From assembly GCF_009469765.1 (NCBI RefSeq), contig NZ_SSSQ01000006.1, positions 62,001 through 126,000 on the forward strand: a DNA stretch of 64,000 nt, read 5' to 3'. The notes below the pieces were generated by a model. That model saw only the letters and a list, made by a program, of their open reading frames with translations, had not been told where the DNA came from and searched no databases. Position numbers and translations under genes: made by a program. Shown here piece after piece: positions 49,508-58,076 of the stretch. Source of the DNA: Dechloromonas hortensis (GTDB taxonomy: Bacteria > Pseudomonadota > Gammaproteobacteria > Burkholderiales > Rhodocyclaceae). Within the stretch, counting starts at the first letter, position 1; each line of letters starts with the position of its first letter.

Positions 49508-50524
49508 TTACGGGTTGACCGCAGCAGCCTGCACTTGCGGGCCTTCGCGGGAACCAAGGTGAACGTTGGTCGAGTAATTCGATTGCACGACAGCCAGTGC
49601 TTCGTAGCCGCCCTTCGGCGACGGTGCTGCGCTCATCACCATGCCGCAAGCCTGGTCGAGGTTGTCCGGGGAATAGAGCGCTTCCCCGGCACTCAGCGCC
49701 TGGGTGCTGGTCAGTCGATAAAGGTGGCGCTTGACCTTGCCGAGGTACTGCGTCCGGGCGACGATTTCCTGGCCCGGGTAGCAGCCCTTGTGGAAACTGA
49801 CGCCGCCGATCTTCTCGAAGTCGGCCATCTGCGGTACGAACTCTTCCTTGGTGGCCAGCGTCACGAGCGGGAAGGCGGTCTGTATATCCAGCCAGCGCCA
49901 GGCAGGCGTGCCAGCCGGGCGGGCCTTGACGCTCAGCTTTTGCCACAGGTCGGCCTTCATCTCTTCCGGTGCGCTGATGACGAAACGGTTTGTTTCCAGG
50001 CGAATGACGGTAACGCCATCGCTGGCGGCGGTGGTCATCGGTTCGGCCGGGCAGGGGAGTCCTGCATCGGCGAGTGCCTCTTCGGCTTGCCGGCCGGCCA
50101 GCCCCAGCAGGATGGTGCTGTCGTTCAATGAAGTCAGTTTGACCTTGGCGCGCAGGATGAACATCTGCAAGCGTTTTTGCGTAGCGTCCTGGAGGTCTGC
50201 CGAAACGGTCATCCGGTAGGCGTCGCCGTTACGCCAGGCGAGAAAGCTGGCCTGCATCCGGCCCTTGGCGGTGCACCAGCCGGCATGCTGGGCCTGGCCT
50301 TCGGCCAGATGATTGACGTCACTGGTGAACTGGCTGTGCAGAAAGCTCTTGGCCTCCTCGCCGCTGGCTTCGAGCAGGCCAAGGTGGGTCAGTGGCACAA
50401 GAATGGTCTGCTGGCCGGCGGCCTGCAACTCGGCGGCGGCATCGCCAAAATGAAGTAGATCGGCCGATGCGGCATCGAAGATGCCTTCCGCGGATTCTAG
50501 AAAGCTGCGCCAGTTGGGGTTCAT
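49508..50524 (-). CDS. ygfZ: Folate-binding Fe-S protein YgfZ
   Basis: 338 residues from ATG 50524, with AGGAG upstream. It is a glycine-cleavage-T-like folate-binding protein whose hallmark KGCYPGQE carries C248; the N-terminal half (HLGLLEASGEEAKSFLHSQFTSDV) and central RKRLQMFILRAKV-like stretch fit the family. YgfZ helps maturation of iron-sulfur enzymes in the cytosol with tetrahydrofolate. It is divergent from mltG across a 92-base gap and is followed by the TANGO2-like gene. Confidence 0.93.
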   Translation of the reverse strand: MNPNWRSFLESAEGIFDAASADLLHFGDAAAELQAAGQQTILVPLTHLGLLEASGEEAKSFLHSQFTSDVNHLAEGQAQHAGWCTAKGRMQASFLAWRNGDAYRMTVSADLQDATQKRLQMFILRAKVKLTSLNDSTILLGLAGRQAEEALADAGLPCPAEPMTTAASDGVTVIRLETNRFVISAPEEMKADLWQKLSVKARPAGTPAWRWLDIQTAFPLVTLATKEEFVPQMADFEKIGGVSFHKGCYPGQEIVARTQYLGKVKRHLYRLTSTQALSAGEALYSPDNLDQACGMVMSAAPSPKGGYEALAVVQSNYSTNVHLGSREGPQVQAAAVNP

Positions 50525-50549
50525 GGAGGCTCCTGTTGGGGTTTGGGAT

Positions 50550-50555
50550 ATTATA
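50550..50555 (-). promoter_or_regulatory. -10 box for ygfZ
   Basis: TATAAT (minus strand, complement of 50550-50555) lies 26 bases upstream of the ygfZ ATG. The -35 region is weak (CACGAG at 17 bases). Confidence 0.5.
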
Positions 50556-50616
50556 TCGCCCGTTTTCACGTGCTCGTGCCACACGGGCAAGACCGGCTTG
50601 TCGCCAGCGAGTTCCC

Positions 50617-51612
50617 GTGCGCCTTCTTCTTAAGTTTTTTATATTCGTTTTTCTGCTGCTCTCGGCGCTTGCCGCCGGTACATGGTGGTGGGCAAACCAG
50701 CCGTTGAGCCTACGTTCGTCGCCGGTCGATTTCCACGTGGCGGCGGGGAGCAGTATGCGTTCAGCGATCACTCAGATGCAAGAGGCGGGGATCGAAGTTC
50801 AGCCAACCGTGTTGGCCTGGCTGGCCCGTCTGAATAGAGCCGAGACGGGAATCAAGGCCGGGAGTTACTCGGTTAAACAGGGCGTCACGCCACTGCAATT
50901 GCTGGGCAAGCTGACCCGCGGCGAGGTGACGCAAGGTGAATTGACGCTGGTCGAAGGCTGGAGTTTCCGGCAGTGGCGCCAGCGGATGGACAAGCACCCG
51001 GATCTGCGCCACGAGACGACCGGGCTGTCGGAGGCCCAGATTGCTGAGCGACTGGGCCAAAACATTGCTCAGCTTGATGGTTGGCTTTTCCCTGACACCT
51101 ATCTTTTTGACAAGCAATCGAGCGATCTCGATTTGCTGGCGCGCGCACTCCGCGCCATGCAGCGCAAACTCGACAGCGAATGGGGGCAGCGCGATCAGGG
51201 TCTGCCGTACAAAACTCCGCTCGAAGCCTTGGTGATGGCGTCAATTATCGAGAAAGAGACCGGTCAGGCAGCCGACCGGGCGATGGTTGCTGCGGTTTTT
51301 GTAAATCGGCTGCGTAAGGGCATGTTGCTGCAAACCGATCCAACGGTCATCTACGGCCTGGGCGAAAATTTCGATGGCAATCTGCGCAAGCGCGATCTAC
51401 AGGCTGATACGCCGTACAACACCTATACCCGTAGCGGTCTACCGCCGACGCCGATCGCCATGCCTGGTCTTGCCTCCTTGCAGGCGGCCTTGCATCCAGC
51501 AGCGAGCGACGTGCTTTATTTTGTGGCCAGGGGCGATGGGAGTAGTGAGTTTTCGCGTACCCTCGACGAACATAACCGCGCAGTAAACAGATATCAGAGA
51601 GGAAGGAAGTGA
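50617..51612 (+). CDS. mltG: Endolytic murein transglycosylase MltG (YceG)
   Basis: 331 residues from GTG 50617. No ATG is near, and this start gives [21 protein letters not shown], a single N-terminal membrane anchor as in the family. The LysM-like and catalytic YceG domain follow: [40 protein letters not shown] with the catalytic glutamate near 215, and [23 protein letters not shown]. The enzyme cuts nascent glycan strands and sets their length. The gene order mltG-tmk-holB-pilZ-tatD is widely conserved. Its stop overlaps the tmk GTG. Confidence 0.92.
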   Translation: MRLLLKFFIFVFLLLSALAAGTWWWANQPLSLRSSPVDFHVAAGSSMRSAITQMQEAGIEVQPTVLAWLARLNRAETGIKAGSYSVKQGVTPLQLLGKLTRGEVTQGELTLVEGWSFRQWRQRMDKHPDLRHETTGLSEAQIAERLGQNIAQLDGWLFPDTYLFDKQSSDLDLLARALRAMQRKLDSEWGQRDQGLPYKTPLEALVMASIIEKETGQAADRAMVAAVFVNRLRKGMLLQTDPTVIYGLGENFDGNLRKRDLQADTPYNTYTRSGLPPTPIAMPGLASLQAALHPAASDVLYFVARGDGSSEFSRTLDEHNRAVNRYQRGRK

Positions 51613-52223
51613 AAGGCAAATTCATCACTTTCGAAGGCATCGATGGTGCCGGAAAGAGCAGCCACGTCGAGTGGCTGGCCGAATGGCTGCGGGGGCAGGG
51701 CAAAACCGTACAGGTGACACGCGAACCGGGGGGGACCGAACTCGGCGAAAAGCTGCGCACCTTGTTGCTCAACGATCCCATGCACCTGGAGACCGAAACG
51801 CTGCTGATGTTTGCCGCCCGGCGCGAGCATCTGGCCAAGCTGATCGAGCCGGCGCTGGCGCGTGGCGAATGGGTGGTCTGCGACCGCTTCAGTGATGCGA
51901 CCTATGCCTATCAAGGTGGCGGGCGGGGTCTTGACCGGAGCAAGTTCCTGGCCCTTGAGCACTGGGTGCATGCCCATGTTCAGCCTGATCTGACCTTGCT
52001 CTTCGATTTACCGCTCGATGTCGCCCGTGAGCGTATTGCGCTGGCCAGTCGCGTCCTTGACCGTTTTGAGCAGGAGCGCGCCGAATTCCACGAGCGCGTC
52101 CGTCTGGCTTATCTTGAGCGAGCCCATGCCAATCCATCGCGAATTCGGGTAGTGGACGCGAACAACAGCCTCGATAATATTCGTAAAACACTTGAACAAG
52201 TCGTTTCAACGAATTGTTTATGA
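51609..52223 (+). CDS. tmk: Thymidylate kinase
   Basis: 204 residues from GTG 51609, overlapping the mltG stop as GTGA. Walker A is [16 protein letters not shown] (about 7-22), the dTMP-binding [15 protein letters not shown] (about 94-108) follows, and the LID is in [18 protein letters not shown]. The enzyme phosphorylates dTMP. The stop overlaps the holB start (ATGA). Confidence 0.95.
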   Translation: MKGKFITFEGIDGAGKSSHVEWLAEWLRGQGKTVQVTREPGGTELGEKLRTLLLNDPMHLETETLLMFAARREHLAKLIEPALARGEWVVCDRFSDATYAYQGGGRGLDRSKFLALEHWVHAHVQPDLTLLFDLPLDVARERIALASRVLDRFEQERAEFHERVRLAYLERAHANPSRIRVVDANNSLDNIRKTLEQVVSTNCL

Positions 52224-53239
52224 ACGTATTAAAGCTCCACGAAAATGTTTGGAATAGCTTGCAGGCCAGGCGTGAGCGCTTGCCGCATTCCTTGTTGCTG
52301 GTCGGGCAAAAAGGTCTCGGCAAATTCGAACTGGCCAAGCGCTTCGCGGCCAGCCTGCTGTGCGAGAGTCCGCTCGGCGATGGTCAAGCCTGCGGTCGTT
52401 GCCTAGCCTGCAATTGGTACAGCCAAGGAAACCACCCCGATTTTCGCCTGTTGCAACCGGATGCCCTAGCGGATGAGGCCGAGGTTGAAGATGGCAAGAA
52501 AAAACCCAGCCAGCAGATCACCATTGATCAGGTGCGTTCGCTCGATGATTTTTTGAACGTCGGCACACATCGTGCCGGCTTGCGCATTATCGTGGTTCAC
52601 CCGGCCGAGGCGATGAACCGAAGTACAGCCAACTCTCTTCTTAAAACACTTGAAGAGCCAGCGCCAAGTACGTTGTTTTTGCTTGTTTCAAACGAATCTC
52701 TCCGTTTGCTGCCGACCATCCGTAGCCGCTGCCAAGTCGTGCCGGTGGCGGTGCCCCAACCCAAGGTTGCCGAGCAGGTCTTGCTCGATGATGGGGTGAC
52801 CGAGGCGGGACGCTGGCTGGCCTTGGCCGGTGGAGCCCCCGGACTGGCCCTTCAACTGGCCGCCTCCGGTCAGGGCGCTTGGCTGGAATTGCTGATCAAG
52901 CGTCTGGCATCTGGCAAGAATGTTGATCCTATCGGCATGGCCGGCGAGTTGGAAAAAGCAATCAAGGAAAGCAAAGGCAAGTTACTGCTGAAGGCGATCA
53001 TTGAGGCTTTACAAAAATGGCAGGTCGATCTGGCACTCGCCAGGAATGGCTTGCCAATAAGATATTTTCTGCCGCATCAGGCCACAATCAAGGGCTTGGC
53101 TGATATGATCCCGGCCATACGCCTGATTCATTTTTACCGTGATTTGATCAAACGCCGTCAGGAAGCAGAGCAGCCGCTCAACGCGCGTCTTTTCCTGGAA
53201 GGTGTTTTTCTGGACTACCGTGCCCTGTTTGCCAATTGA
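52220..53239 (+). CDS. holB: DNA polymerase III subunit delta'
   Basis: 339 residues from ATG 52220. The P-loop-like segment is [16 protein letters not shown] (about 29-44), lacking the Ser/Thr after K (F instead), as expected for a subunit that no longer binds ATP. Zinc module cysteines are in [20 protein letters not shown]. The clamp-loader segments [33 protein letters not shown] (in part) and [12 protein letters not shown] follow. It is the stator of the clamp loader. The linker [19 protein letters not shown] is longer than usual. Confidence 0.93.
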   Translation: MNVLKLHENVWNSLQARRERLPHSLLLVGQKGLGKFELAKRFAASLLCESPLGDGQACGRCLACNWYSQGNHPDFRLLQPDALADEAEVEDGKKKPSQQITIDQVRSLDDFLNVGTHRAGLRIIVVHPAEAMNRSTANSLLKTLEEPAPSTLFLLVSNESLRLLPTIRSRCQVVPVAVPQPKVAEQVLLDDGVTEAGRWLALAGGAPGLALQLAASGQGAWLELLIKRLASGKNVDPIGMAGELEKAIKESKGKLLLKAIIEALQKWQVDLALARNGLPIRYFLPHQATIKGLADMIPAIRLIHFYRDLIKRRQEAEQPLNARLFLEGVFLDYRALFAN

Positions 53240-53245
53240 TCGACA

Positions 53246-53608
53246 ATGAGTGAAGTCAAACCCGCGCCGCAGCGCCCGAGTGTTCTCTCGCTGAACATCA
53301 ATTCGAAATCCGCACTTTATGCGGCTTTCATGCCCCATTTGCGAAGTGGCGGCATCTTTATCCCGACGACTCGTGCTTACGGTATTGGTGACGAGGTTTT
53401 CATGCTGCTTTCCCTGATGGACGATCCGGCCAAGTTGCCGATCGCCGGGACGGTGGTCTGGATTACGCCGCCGGGGGCGCAGAACGGGCGCGCACAGGGA
53501 ATCGGCGTGCATTTCAACAATGATGAAAGCGGCCAGGAAGCTCGCCGAAAGATCGAAGGTCTACTCGGTGGCGTAATGCAATCAACCCGCCCGACCCATA
53601 CGCTGTAA
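53246..53608 (+). CDS. pilZ: Type IV pilus assembly protein PilZ
   Basis: 120 residues. The PilZ beta barrel is visible (VLSLNINSKSALYAAFMPHLRSGGIFIPTT in part, AYGIGDEVFMLLSLMDDP, AGTVVWITPPG, GRAQGIGVHFN). The RxxxR and D/NxSxxG pair of c-di-GMP binders is missing, as in Pseudomonas PilZ itself. Position between holB and tatD is the same as in Pseudomonas. It is a cytosolic adaptor needed for pilus biogenesis, working with PilB and FimX-type proteins; no pilus gene is in the window. Confidence 0.88.
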   Translation: MSEVKPAPQRPSVLSLNINSKSALYAAFMPHLRSGGIFIPTTRAYGIGDEVFMLLSLMDDPAKLPIAGTVVWITPPGAQNGRAQGIGVHFNNDESGQEARRKIEGLLGGVMQSTRPTHTL

Positions 53609-53617
53609 GCGACCGTG

Positions 53618-54400
53618 ATGCTGGTCGACTCACACTGCCACCTTGATTTTCCGGATATGGCCAACCGCTTGCCGGATGTTCTCGCCCGCATGCAGGCCAA
53701 CAACGTCGGCTGCGCTGTCTGCATTGGCGTCAATCTCGAAGATTACCCGAAGGTGCTGGCCCTGGCCGAGGCGGAAGAACGCCTGTTTGCCACGGTTGGC
53801 GTGCATCCCGAATACACCGATGTCGAGGAACCGTCGGAAGAGATGCTGGTTGCGCTGGCCGGGCATCGTAAAGTGATTGCCATCGGCGAAACCGGCCTCG
53901 ACTATTACTGGCAGAAAGACAAGCCAGAGTGGCAGCGGGCCCGCTTTCGCACCCATATCCAGGCCGCCAAGCGCGTCGGCAAGCCGCTGGTCATTCATAC
54001 CCGAGAGTCCGCTGCCGATACGCTGCGCCTAATGCAGGAAGAGGGCGCGGACGAGGTGGGCGGCGTCATGCATTGTTTTACCGAAAATTGGGAGATTGCC
54101 CGGCAAGCGCTCGATCTCGGCTTTTACCTGTCGTTTTCCGGCATTGTTACCTTCAAGAATGCCAGCATCGTCAAAGATGTCGCCCAGCAGTGTCCGCTTG
54201 ACCGTATTCTCGTTGAAACCGACTCGCCCTATCTGGCGCCGGCTCCCTATCGTGGTAAGCCCAACGAGCCATCATACGTTCTCCACGTTGCCGAAGAAAT
54301 CGCCCGTTTGCGTTCTCTGTCGCTTGAGGATGTGAGTCAGGCGACGACTGACAATTTCTTCCGTCTGTTCAAACAGGCCAGTCGCCCGTCAAAATCATGA
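53618..54400 (+). CDS. TatD-family metal-dependent hydrolase
   Basis: 260 residues from ATG 53618 (GTG 53615 one codon upstream). Metal ligands are the HCH in VDSHCHLDF (about 4-12), E in AIGETGLDYYW near 92, H in KPLVIHTRES near 130, H in GVMHCFTENWE near 155, and D in LVETDSPYLAP near 205. The family hydrolyses DNA ends or other esters, with YcfH/TatD examples. The stop overlaps the ankyrin gene start (ATGA). Confidence 0.93.
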   Translation: MLVDSHCHLDFPDMANRLPDVLARMQANNVGCAVCIGVNLEDYPKVLALAEAEERLFATVGVHPEYTDVEEPSEEMLVALAGHRKVIAIGETGLDYYWQKDKPEWQRARFRTHIQAAKRVGKPLVIHTRESAADTLRLMQEEGADEVGGVMHCFTENWEIARQALDLGFYLSFSGIVTFKNASIVKDVAQQCPLDRILVETDSPYLAPAPYRGKPNEPSYVLHVAEEIARLRSLSLEDVSQATTDNFFRLFKQASRPSKS

Positions 54401-55056
54401 AAAAAACACTGTTGACCGCAGCAATTGTCCTCGGCCTGCCATTTTCGGGCATTGCCGCCACTTACGATGACCTGATCAGCGCGGCCAAACTTGGCGATAC
54501 CAAAGATGTTGCCGAAATCGTCCAGCGTGGCGCCTCGATCGACAGCACCGACATCGAGGGTAATACGCTGATGATGCTGGCGGCGCGGGATGGGCATGCC
54601 GACCTTGTGGATTTTCTGATCAAGCAGCGCGCCAAGGTGAATGCGCGCAATTCGGCTGGAGACACCGCGTTGCGGCTGGCCGCCTTCCGAGGGCACCTGA
54701 AAGTCGTCGAACTCCTGGTGGCGGGCGGGGCGCAGATCAACACACCCGGTTGGACGCCGCTGGCTTACGCAGCCTTTGCCGGTCATCTCGATATTGCCCG
54801 GCTGCTGATCAAGGCCGGGGCTGACGTCAATGCGCCTAGCGAGAATGGCACGACACCCCTGATTGCTGCTTCGCGTGGAGGGCATCTTGAAATCGCCAAG
54901 TTGCTGTTGGGCAACCAGGCCGACCCGAACAAGGCCGTCGACACTGGTGAGACTGCGCTCGATATCGCGTTGAAGAACAAGAATACCGATATTGCCGACC
55001 TGCTGCGCCGTGCCGGCGGTAAGTCCGGGCGCTCCGTGAGTATCGAAATCCGCTAG
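54397..55056 (+). CDS. Exported ankyrin-repeat protein
   Basis: 219 residues with signal peptide MKKTLLTAAIVLGLPFSGIAA. Five to six ankyrin repeats follow (about 22-205); the cores are GNTLMMLAARDGHADLVDFLI, GDTALRLAAFRGHLKVVELLV, GWTPLAYAAFAGHLDIARLLI, GTTPLIAASRGGHLEIAKLLL and GETALDIALKNKNTDIADLLR. The tail is short and basic. It would act in the periplasm as a binding scaffold. The third repeat starts at PGWTP with a shortened linker. A terminator follows at 55101. Confidence 0.9.
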   Translation: MKKTLLTAAIVLGLPFSGIAATYDDLISAAKLGDTKDVAEIVQRGASIDSTDIEGNTLMMLAARDGHADLVDFLIKQRAKVNARNSAGDTALRLAAFRGHLKVVELLVAGGAQINTPGWTPLAYAAFAGHLDIARLLIKAGADVNAPSENGTTPLIAASRGGHLEIAKLLLGNQADPNKAVDTGETALDIALKNKNTDIADLLRRAGGKSGRSVSIEIR

Positions 55057-55100
55057 TGCTGCCAATGTGGGCCACGTTGCCCGGATAGATGGTGCGCCCG

Positions 55101-55139
55101 AAAAGAGTCGCCTTGCCAGTCTGGCAACGCGGCTCTTTT
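55101..55139 (+). terminator. Long hairpin terminator after the ankyrin gene
   Basis: AAAAGAGTCGC...TTGCCAG pairs with CTGGCAA...GCGGCTCTTTT, a near-perfect stem of about 18 pairs with one mismatch and one wobble. The A and T ends make it usable from either strand. It separates the mltG-ankyrin run from dinB. Confidence 0.8.
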
Positions 55140-55187
55140 GCTTGTGGCGAGGCATGGCGGGGGCAATACTGCTTGAAGAATCGCATA

Positions 55188-55207
55188 TACTGTTAATATG
55201 AACAGTA
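55188..55207. promoter_or_regulatory. SOS (LexA) box across the dinB start codon
   Basis: TACTG-N10-CAGTA at 55188-55207 matches the LexA operator consensus at all ten outer bases. The dinB ATG (55198-55200) lies inside the spacer, so LexA binding here would block initiation or elongation at the very start of the gene. Confidence 0.85.
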
Positions 55208-56346
55208 TTCGTCGTATCGCCCATCTCGATATGGATGCGTTTTTTGCTTCTGTCGAGCTAATTCGTTATCCGGCACTGCGCGGACTGGCCGTGGTCGTTG
55301 GTGGGCGGAATATTGCACCGCCCGTACTGGCGGCCGATGGCAGCCTGCTGTGTGCGCGGCTTGGAGACTATGTCGGGCGCGGTGTGATTACCACATCGAC
55401 CTACGAAGCAAGGGCTCAGGGGGTTTTTTCCGGCATGGGGCTGATGAAAGCGGCCGCCCTGGCGCCTGACGCCATTCTTCTGCCTGCCAATTTCGATGCT
55501 TATCGCCATTATTCAAGGCTGTTCAAGGCAGCAGTCGCGAGTATTGCGCCAAAAATTGAGGATCGAGGGATTGATGAGATCTATATCGACCTTGACGATA
55601 TTCCGGAGGATTCGGTAGCACTGGCCAGGCGCCTCAAGGACGCTGTTTTTGCCGCAACTGGTCTGCGCTGCTCGATCGGTATTTCGCCAAACAAGCTGTT
55701 GTCAAAAATAGGCTCGGATCTTGATAAGCCTGATGGGCTGACCATCCTGCAGATGGATGACATTCCCCAACGAATTTGGCCGTTGGCCGCCAGAAAGATC
55801 AATGGCATCGGTCCCAAGGCAGGCGAGAAGCTGAATCGACTCAACATTCATACTATTGGCGAGTTGGCGGCGACGCCTGTTGAAGTACTGGTCCGACAAT
55901 TTGGTCGCAGTACCGGCAGTTGGTTGCACCAAGTGGCGCATGGGGTCGATGAGCGGCCGGTCGTGACGAAATCGGAACCCAAGTCGATCAGCCGGGAAAC
56001 CACCTTTGAGCGAGATCTCCATGCCAGGCAGAACCGTGCTGAACTCTCCGAAGTTTTTACGATGCTCTGCATGCGCCTTGCTGATGACTTGATGCGAAAA
56101 GGTTACGCCTGCCGGACGATCGGCATAAAACTGCGTTACGCCGATTTCCAGGTAGTGACGCGTGACCTGACCTTGCCAATTGCGATCAGCTCAGGGGATG
56201 AACTGCGCAAGGCGGCAGGAGAATGCCTGAAGCGTGTTCCCCTAGACCAGAAAATACGGCTACTTGGCGTACGGGCCAGCGGTTTGCATTCATTGTCCGA
56301 ACACGGGCGGGAATGTCCCGCTAGCCAAGCCCAATTGCCGTTTTAG
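55198..56346 (+). CDS. dinB: DNA polymerase IV (Y family)
   Basis: 382 residues. The catalytic acids are in HLDMDAFFASVE (about 9-20) and DRGIDEIYIDLDD (about 122-134). TSTYEARAQGVFSGM is near 66-80 and the HhH region KINGIGPKAGEKLNRLNIHTIGEL near 200-223. The little finger follows, and the protein ends QAQLPF (377-382), which fits the QxxLPF clamp-binding peptide. An insertion of about 25 residues (GRNIAPPVLAADGSLLCARL onward) separates VVVGG from the GVITTSTYEA segment; most DinB proteins have five or six residues there. Translesion polymerase under SOS control (box at 55188). Confidence 0.92.
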   Translation: MNSIRRIAHLDMDAFFASVELIRYPALRGLAVVVGGRNIAPPVLAADGSLLCARLGDYVGRGVITTSTYEARAQGVFSGMGLMKAAALAPDAILLPANFDAYRHYSRLFKAAVASIAPKIEDRGIDEIYIDLDDIPEDSVALARRLKDAVFAATGLRCSIGISPNKLLSKIGSDLDKPDGLTILQMDDIPQRIWPLAARKINGIGPKAGEKLNRLNIHTIGELAATPVEVLVRQFGRSTGSWLHQVAHGVDERPVVTKSEPKSISRETTFERDLHARQNRAELSEVFTMLCMRLADDLMRKGYACRTIGIKLRYADFQVVTRDLTLPIAISSGDELRKAAGECLKRVPLDQKIRLLGVRASGLHSLSEHGRECPASQAQLPF

Positions 56347-56389
56347 CCAGCATTCTTTCTGCTGCTTTGGTGGCTTACAAAGGCACCAT

Positions 56390-56980
56390 TTATCTCACTA
56401 TCGCAGTGATGATGTCGATATCCCGCTCGACTGATTTCTTTGTCGTCGTGAGCGAGCGGCTGCCGTCGGCTGCGGTATGGGCGACCAAGGTCTTGCCTTG
56501 TTTCTTTGTGGCGGCAGCGCTCGATGGGCGATTTTGCCTAGTTTTTTTCTGCGGAGCGACGACCACTTCCTTCTTGTCTGAAGGTTCTGCCCTCAACCCC
56601 GAGTTTAGTTCCTGATGGATGTCCAGTGGGGCTTTGCTGCTCTCAAGGGCATTTTCCCGAGGATCGGTGCTTTCCCGAATTAGTGCGGCGCCTTTGTCGG
56701 GCTTGGAAGAGTGTGATTGTTCTGGCGGAAGCAGGGGGGCGGCAGGAGGGCGTTGTACCAGCTCTAGAGCACTGGGGGGATTTACCGAATGAGCGCTCTC
56801 GATCTGCTGGCTTTCAATGGTCCCGTTTTTGCGTTCTCGATGTTGTACCAGGAATAGCCAAGCTGTTCCTGCGACGATGAGTAGCAAGGCGATAATCCAG
56901 ACGGTAGCCCTGCCAGAGCGGGGTGTCGGCACGGCAGAGAGTCTGGCGTTTGTCGGATCAAGGTCGCGCAGGATACTCAT
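56390..56980 (-). CDS. Hypothetical single-pass membrane protein with long charged/proline-rich tail
   Basis: 196 residues, no family recognised. A basic 24-residue start precedes one membrane helix (VWIIALLLIVAGTAWLFLV, about 27-45). The remainder is low-complexity, rich in P, S, K and E (SALELVQRPPAAPLLPPEQ, KKEVVVAPQKKTRQ), and probably a disordered periplasmic domain. The last 12 residues (ERDIDIITAIVR) look structured. It lies between dinB and the T6SS run, facing away from the T6SS genes. This could be a T6SS accessory or unrelated. Confidence 0.6.
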   Translation of the reverse strand: MSILRDLDPTNARLSAVPTPRSGRATVWIIALLLIVAGTAWLFLVQHRERKNGTIESQQIESAHSVNPPSALELVQRPPAAPLLPPEQSHSSKPDKGAALIRESTDPRENALESSKAPLDIHQELNSGLRAEPSDKKEVVVAPQKKTRQNRPSSAAATKKQGKTLVAHTAADGSRSLTTTKKSVERDIDIITAIVR

Positions 56981-57029
56981 CGCCCTGCCTTGTCGGATTC
57001 ACGGAATGGATACGCATTCATTGCTTGTC

Positions 57030-57110
57030 TTGTAATGCAAATGGAATTTATATTTATTGTAATATGACTTCGTCAAGCTCATAAATATATTCGTTTGTAC
57101 TAAAATCGCA
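57030..57110. other. AT-rich patch upstream of the T6SS run
   Basis: The 204-base gap between the unknown gene at 56390-56980 and the M15 peptidase gene is the least GC-rich stretch of the window, with TTTATATTTATTG and ATAAATATATTCG runs. A TAAAAT box at 57101-57106 is a weak -10 candidate. I see no convincing sigma-70 or sigma-54 pair and no gene. Confidence 0.5.
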
Positions 57111-57184
57111 GGGCTGATGATTGTCATGCACTGCTGCCGAATTTCTTCGGAAGCGGATTTCCCGGCTATTCGTAAGGATCTCTT

Positions 57185-58033
57185 GTGGTTGCTGTCGCCG
57201 TTCTGGCGTATTTCCTTGTTGTTGCGCTTGGCGTGCTGTTGGTGGTGTTTCCCGGCTATCGCAGGCGTTTCATTTCGACCCTGTTGGGGGCGCTCAGTAA
57301 TGGCGCAACGCCGGTCGTCAATGTCGGTTCGAGATGCTCTTCCGGTTTTCGGCGAACCTGCGAATCATCCCGGCAGGGTTTGGCGGGGCTTCGGCTGTTT
57401 GTGTCCTCGAGACCTTTGCTGGTCGGTTCGGCATTTTTTTTGGTTGTTGCTCCGTCGCTGATTGCTCTGACTTTGCGTAGTCCTGCAGTGTTTGACTTTT
57501 CCGATGATGGACAAATTGCAGATCGACAAATAGCAATTTTGCTGGAGGGGGAGCAACTCGTTCCGCCTGCGCCATTGCCACCTGAGGTTTTTACGACCCG
57601 CGAAGTGGAATTGATTCGTCCTGATGTCATTAATGCCAGCCGCAACTGGACTCTGCTGGATCAGCTCTTTACTCAACGCTTGCTGGTCGTCTTCAAGTTA
57701 ATGAAGGAGCGGCATGGCTACGACATGGTTTTGATCGAGGGCTATCGCAGCCCGGAGCGGCAGGCGCGTTTGGCCGAGCAGGGCAGCCATGTCACTCAGG
57801 CGGGTGCGAACATGAGCTACCACCAGTACGGTCTGGCTGCAGATTCAGCATTCTACCGGGATGGCAAAGTCGTCATTTCCGAGCGAGATCCATGGGCGAT
57901 GAGGGGTTACCAGCTCTATGGAGAGATCGCCGAGCAGGTCGGGCTCACTTGGGGGGGGCGATGGAAAATGCTGGACTACGGGCATGTCGAGTTAAGGCGA
58001 AAGGGCGTTCTTGGCCGAAATGTTGTTCAGTAG
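57185..58033 (+). CDS. TagX-like M15 peptidoglycan peptidase, membrane anchored
   Basis: 282 residues if GTG 57185 is the start; two hydrophobic helices (about 3-23 and 76-97) lie before the catalytic part. The M15 (VanY/D-Ala-D-Ala carboxypeptidase-like) domain is about 155-275: YRSPERQARL near 187, SYHQYGLAADSAFY (H213, D220 zinc/catalytic) and DYGHVEL (H267). Acinetobacter TagX, a T6SS-linked L,D-endopeptidase, has a similar build and opens the cell wall for assembly. Here the gene is the first of the T6SS run, before PAAR, so the same role is inferred. Confidence 0.78.
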   Translation: MVAVAVLAYFLVVALGVLLVVFPGYRRRFISTLLGALSNGATPVVNVGSRCSSGFRRTCESSRQGLAGLRLFVSSRPLLVGSAFFLVVAPSLIALTLRSPAVFDFSDDGQIADRQIAILLEGEQLVPPAPLPPEVFTTREVELIRPDVINASRNWTLLDQLFTQRLLVVFKLMKERHGYDMVLIEGYRSPERQARLAEQGSHVTQAGANMSYHQYGLAADSAFYRDGKVVISERDPWAMRGYQLYGEIAEQVGLTWGGRWKMLDYGHVELRRKGVLGRNVVQ

Positions 58034-58076
58034 TCGAACCCTCCGATCAAAGTAATAGAGAGTTTTTTGGGCAAAA

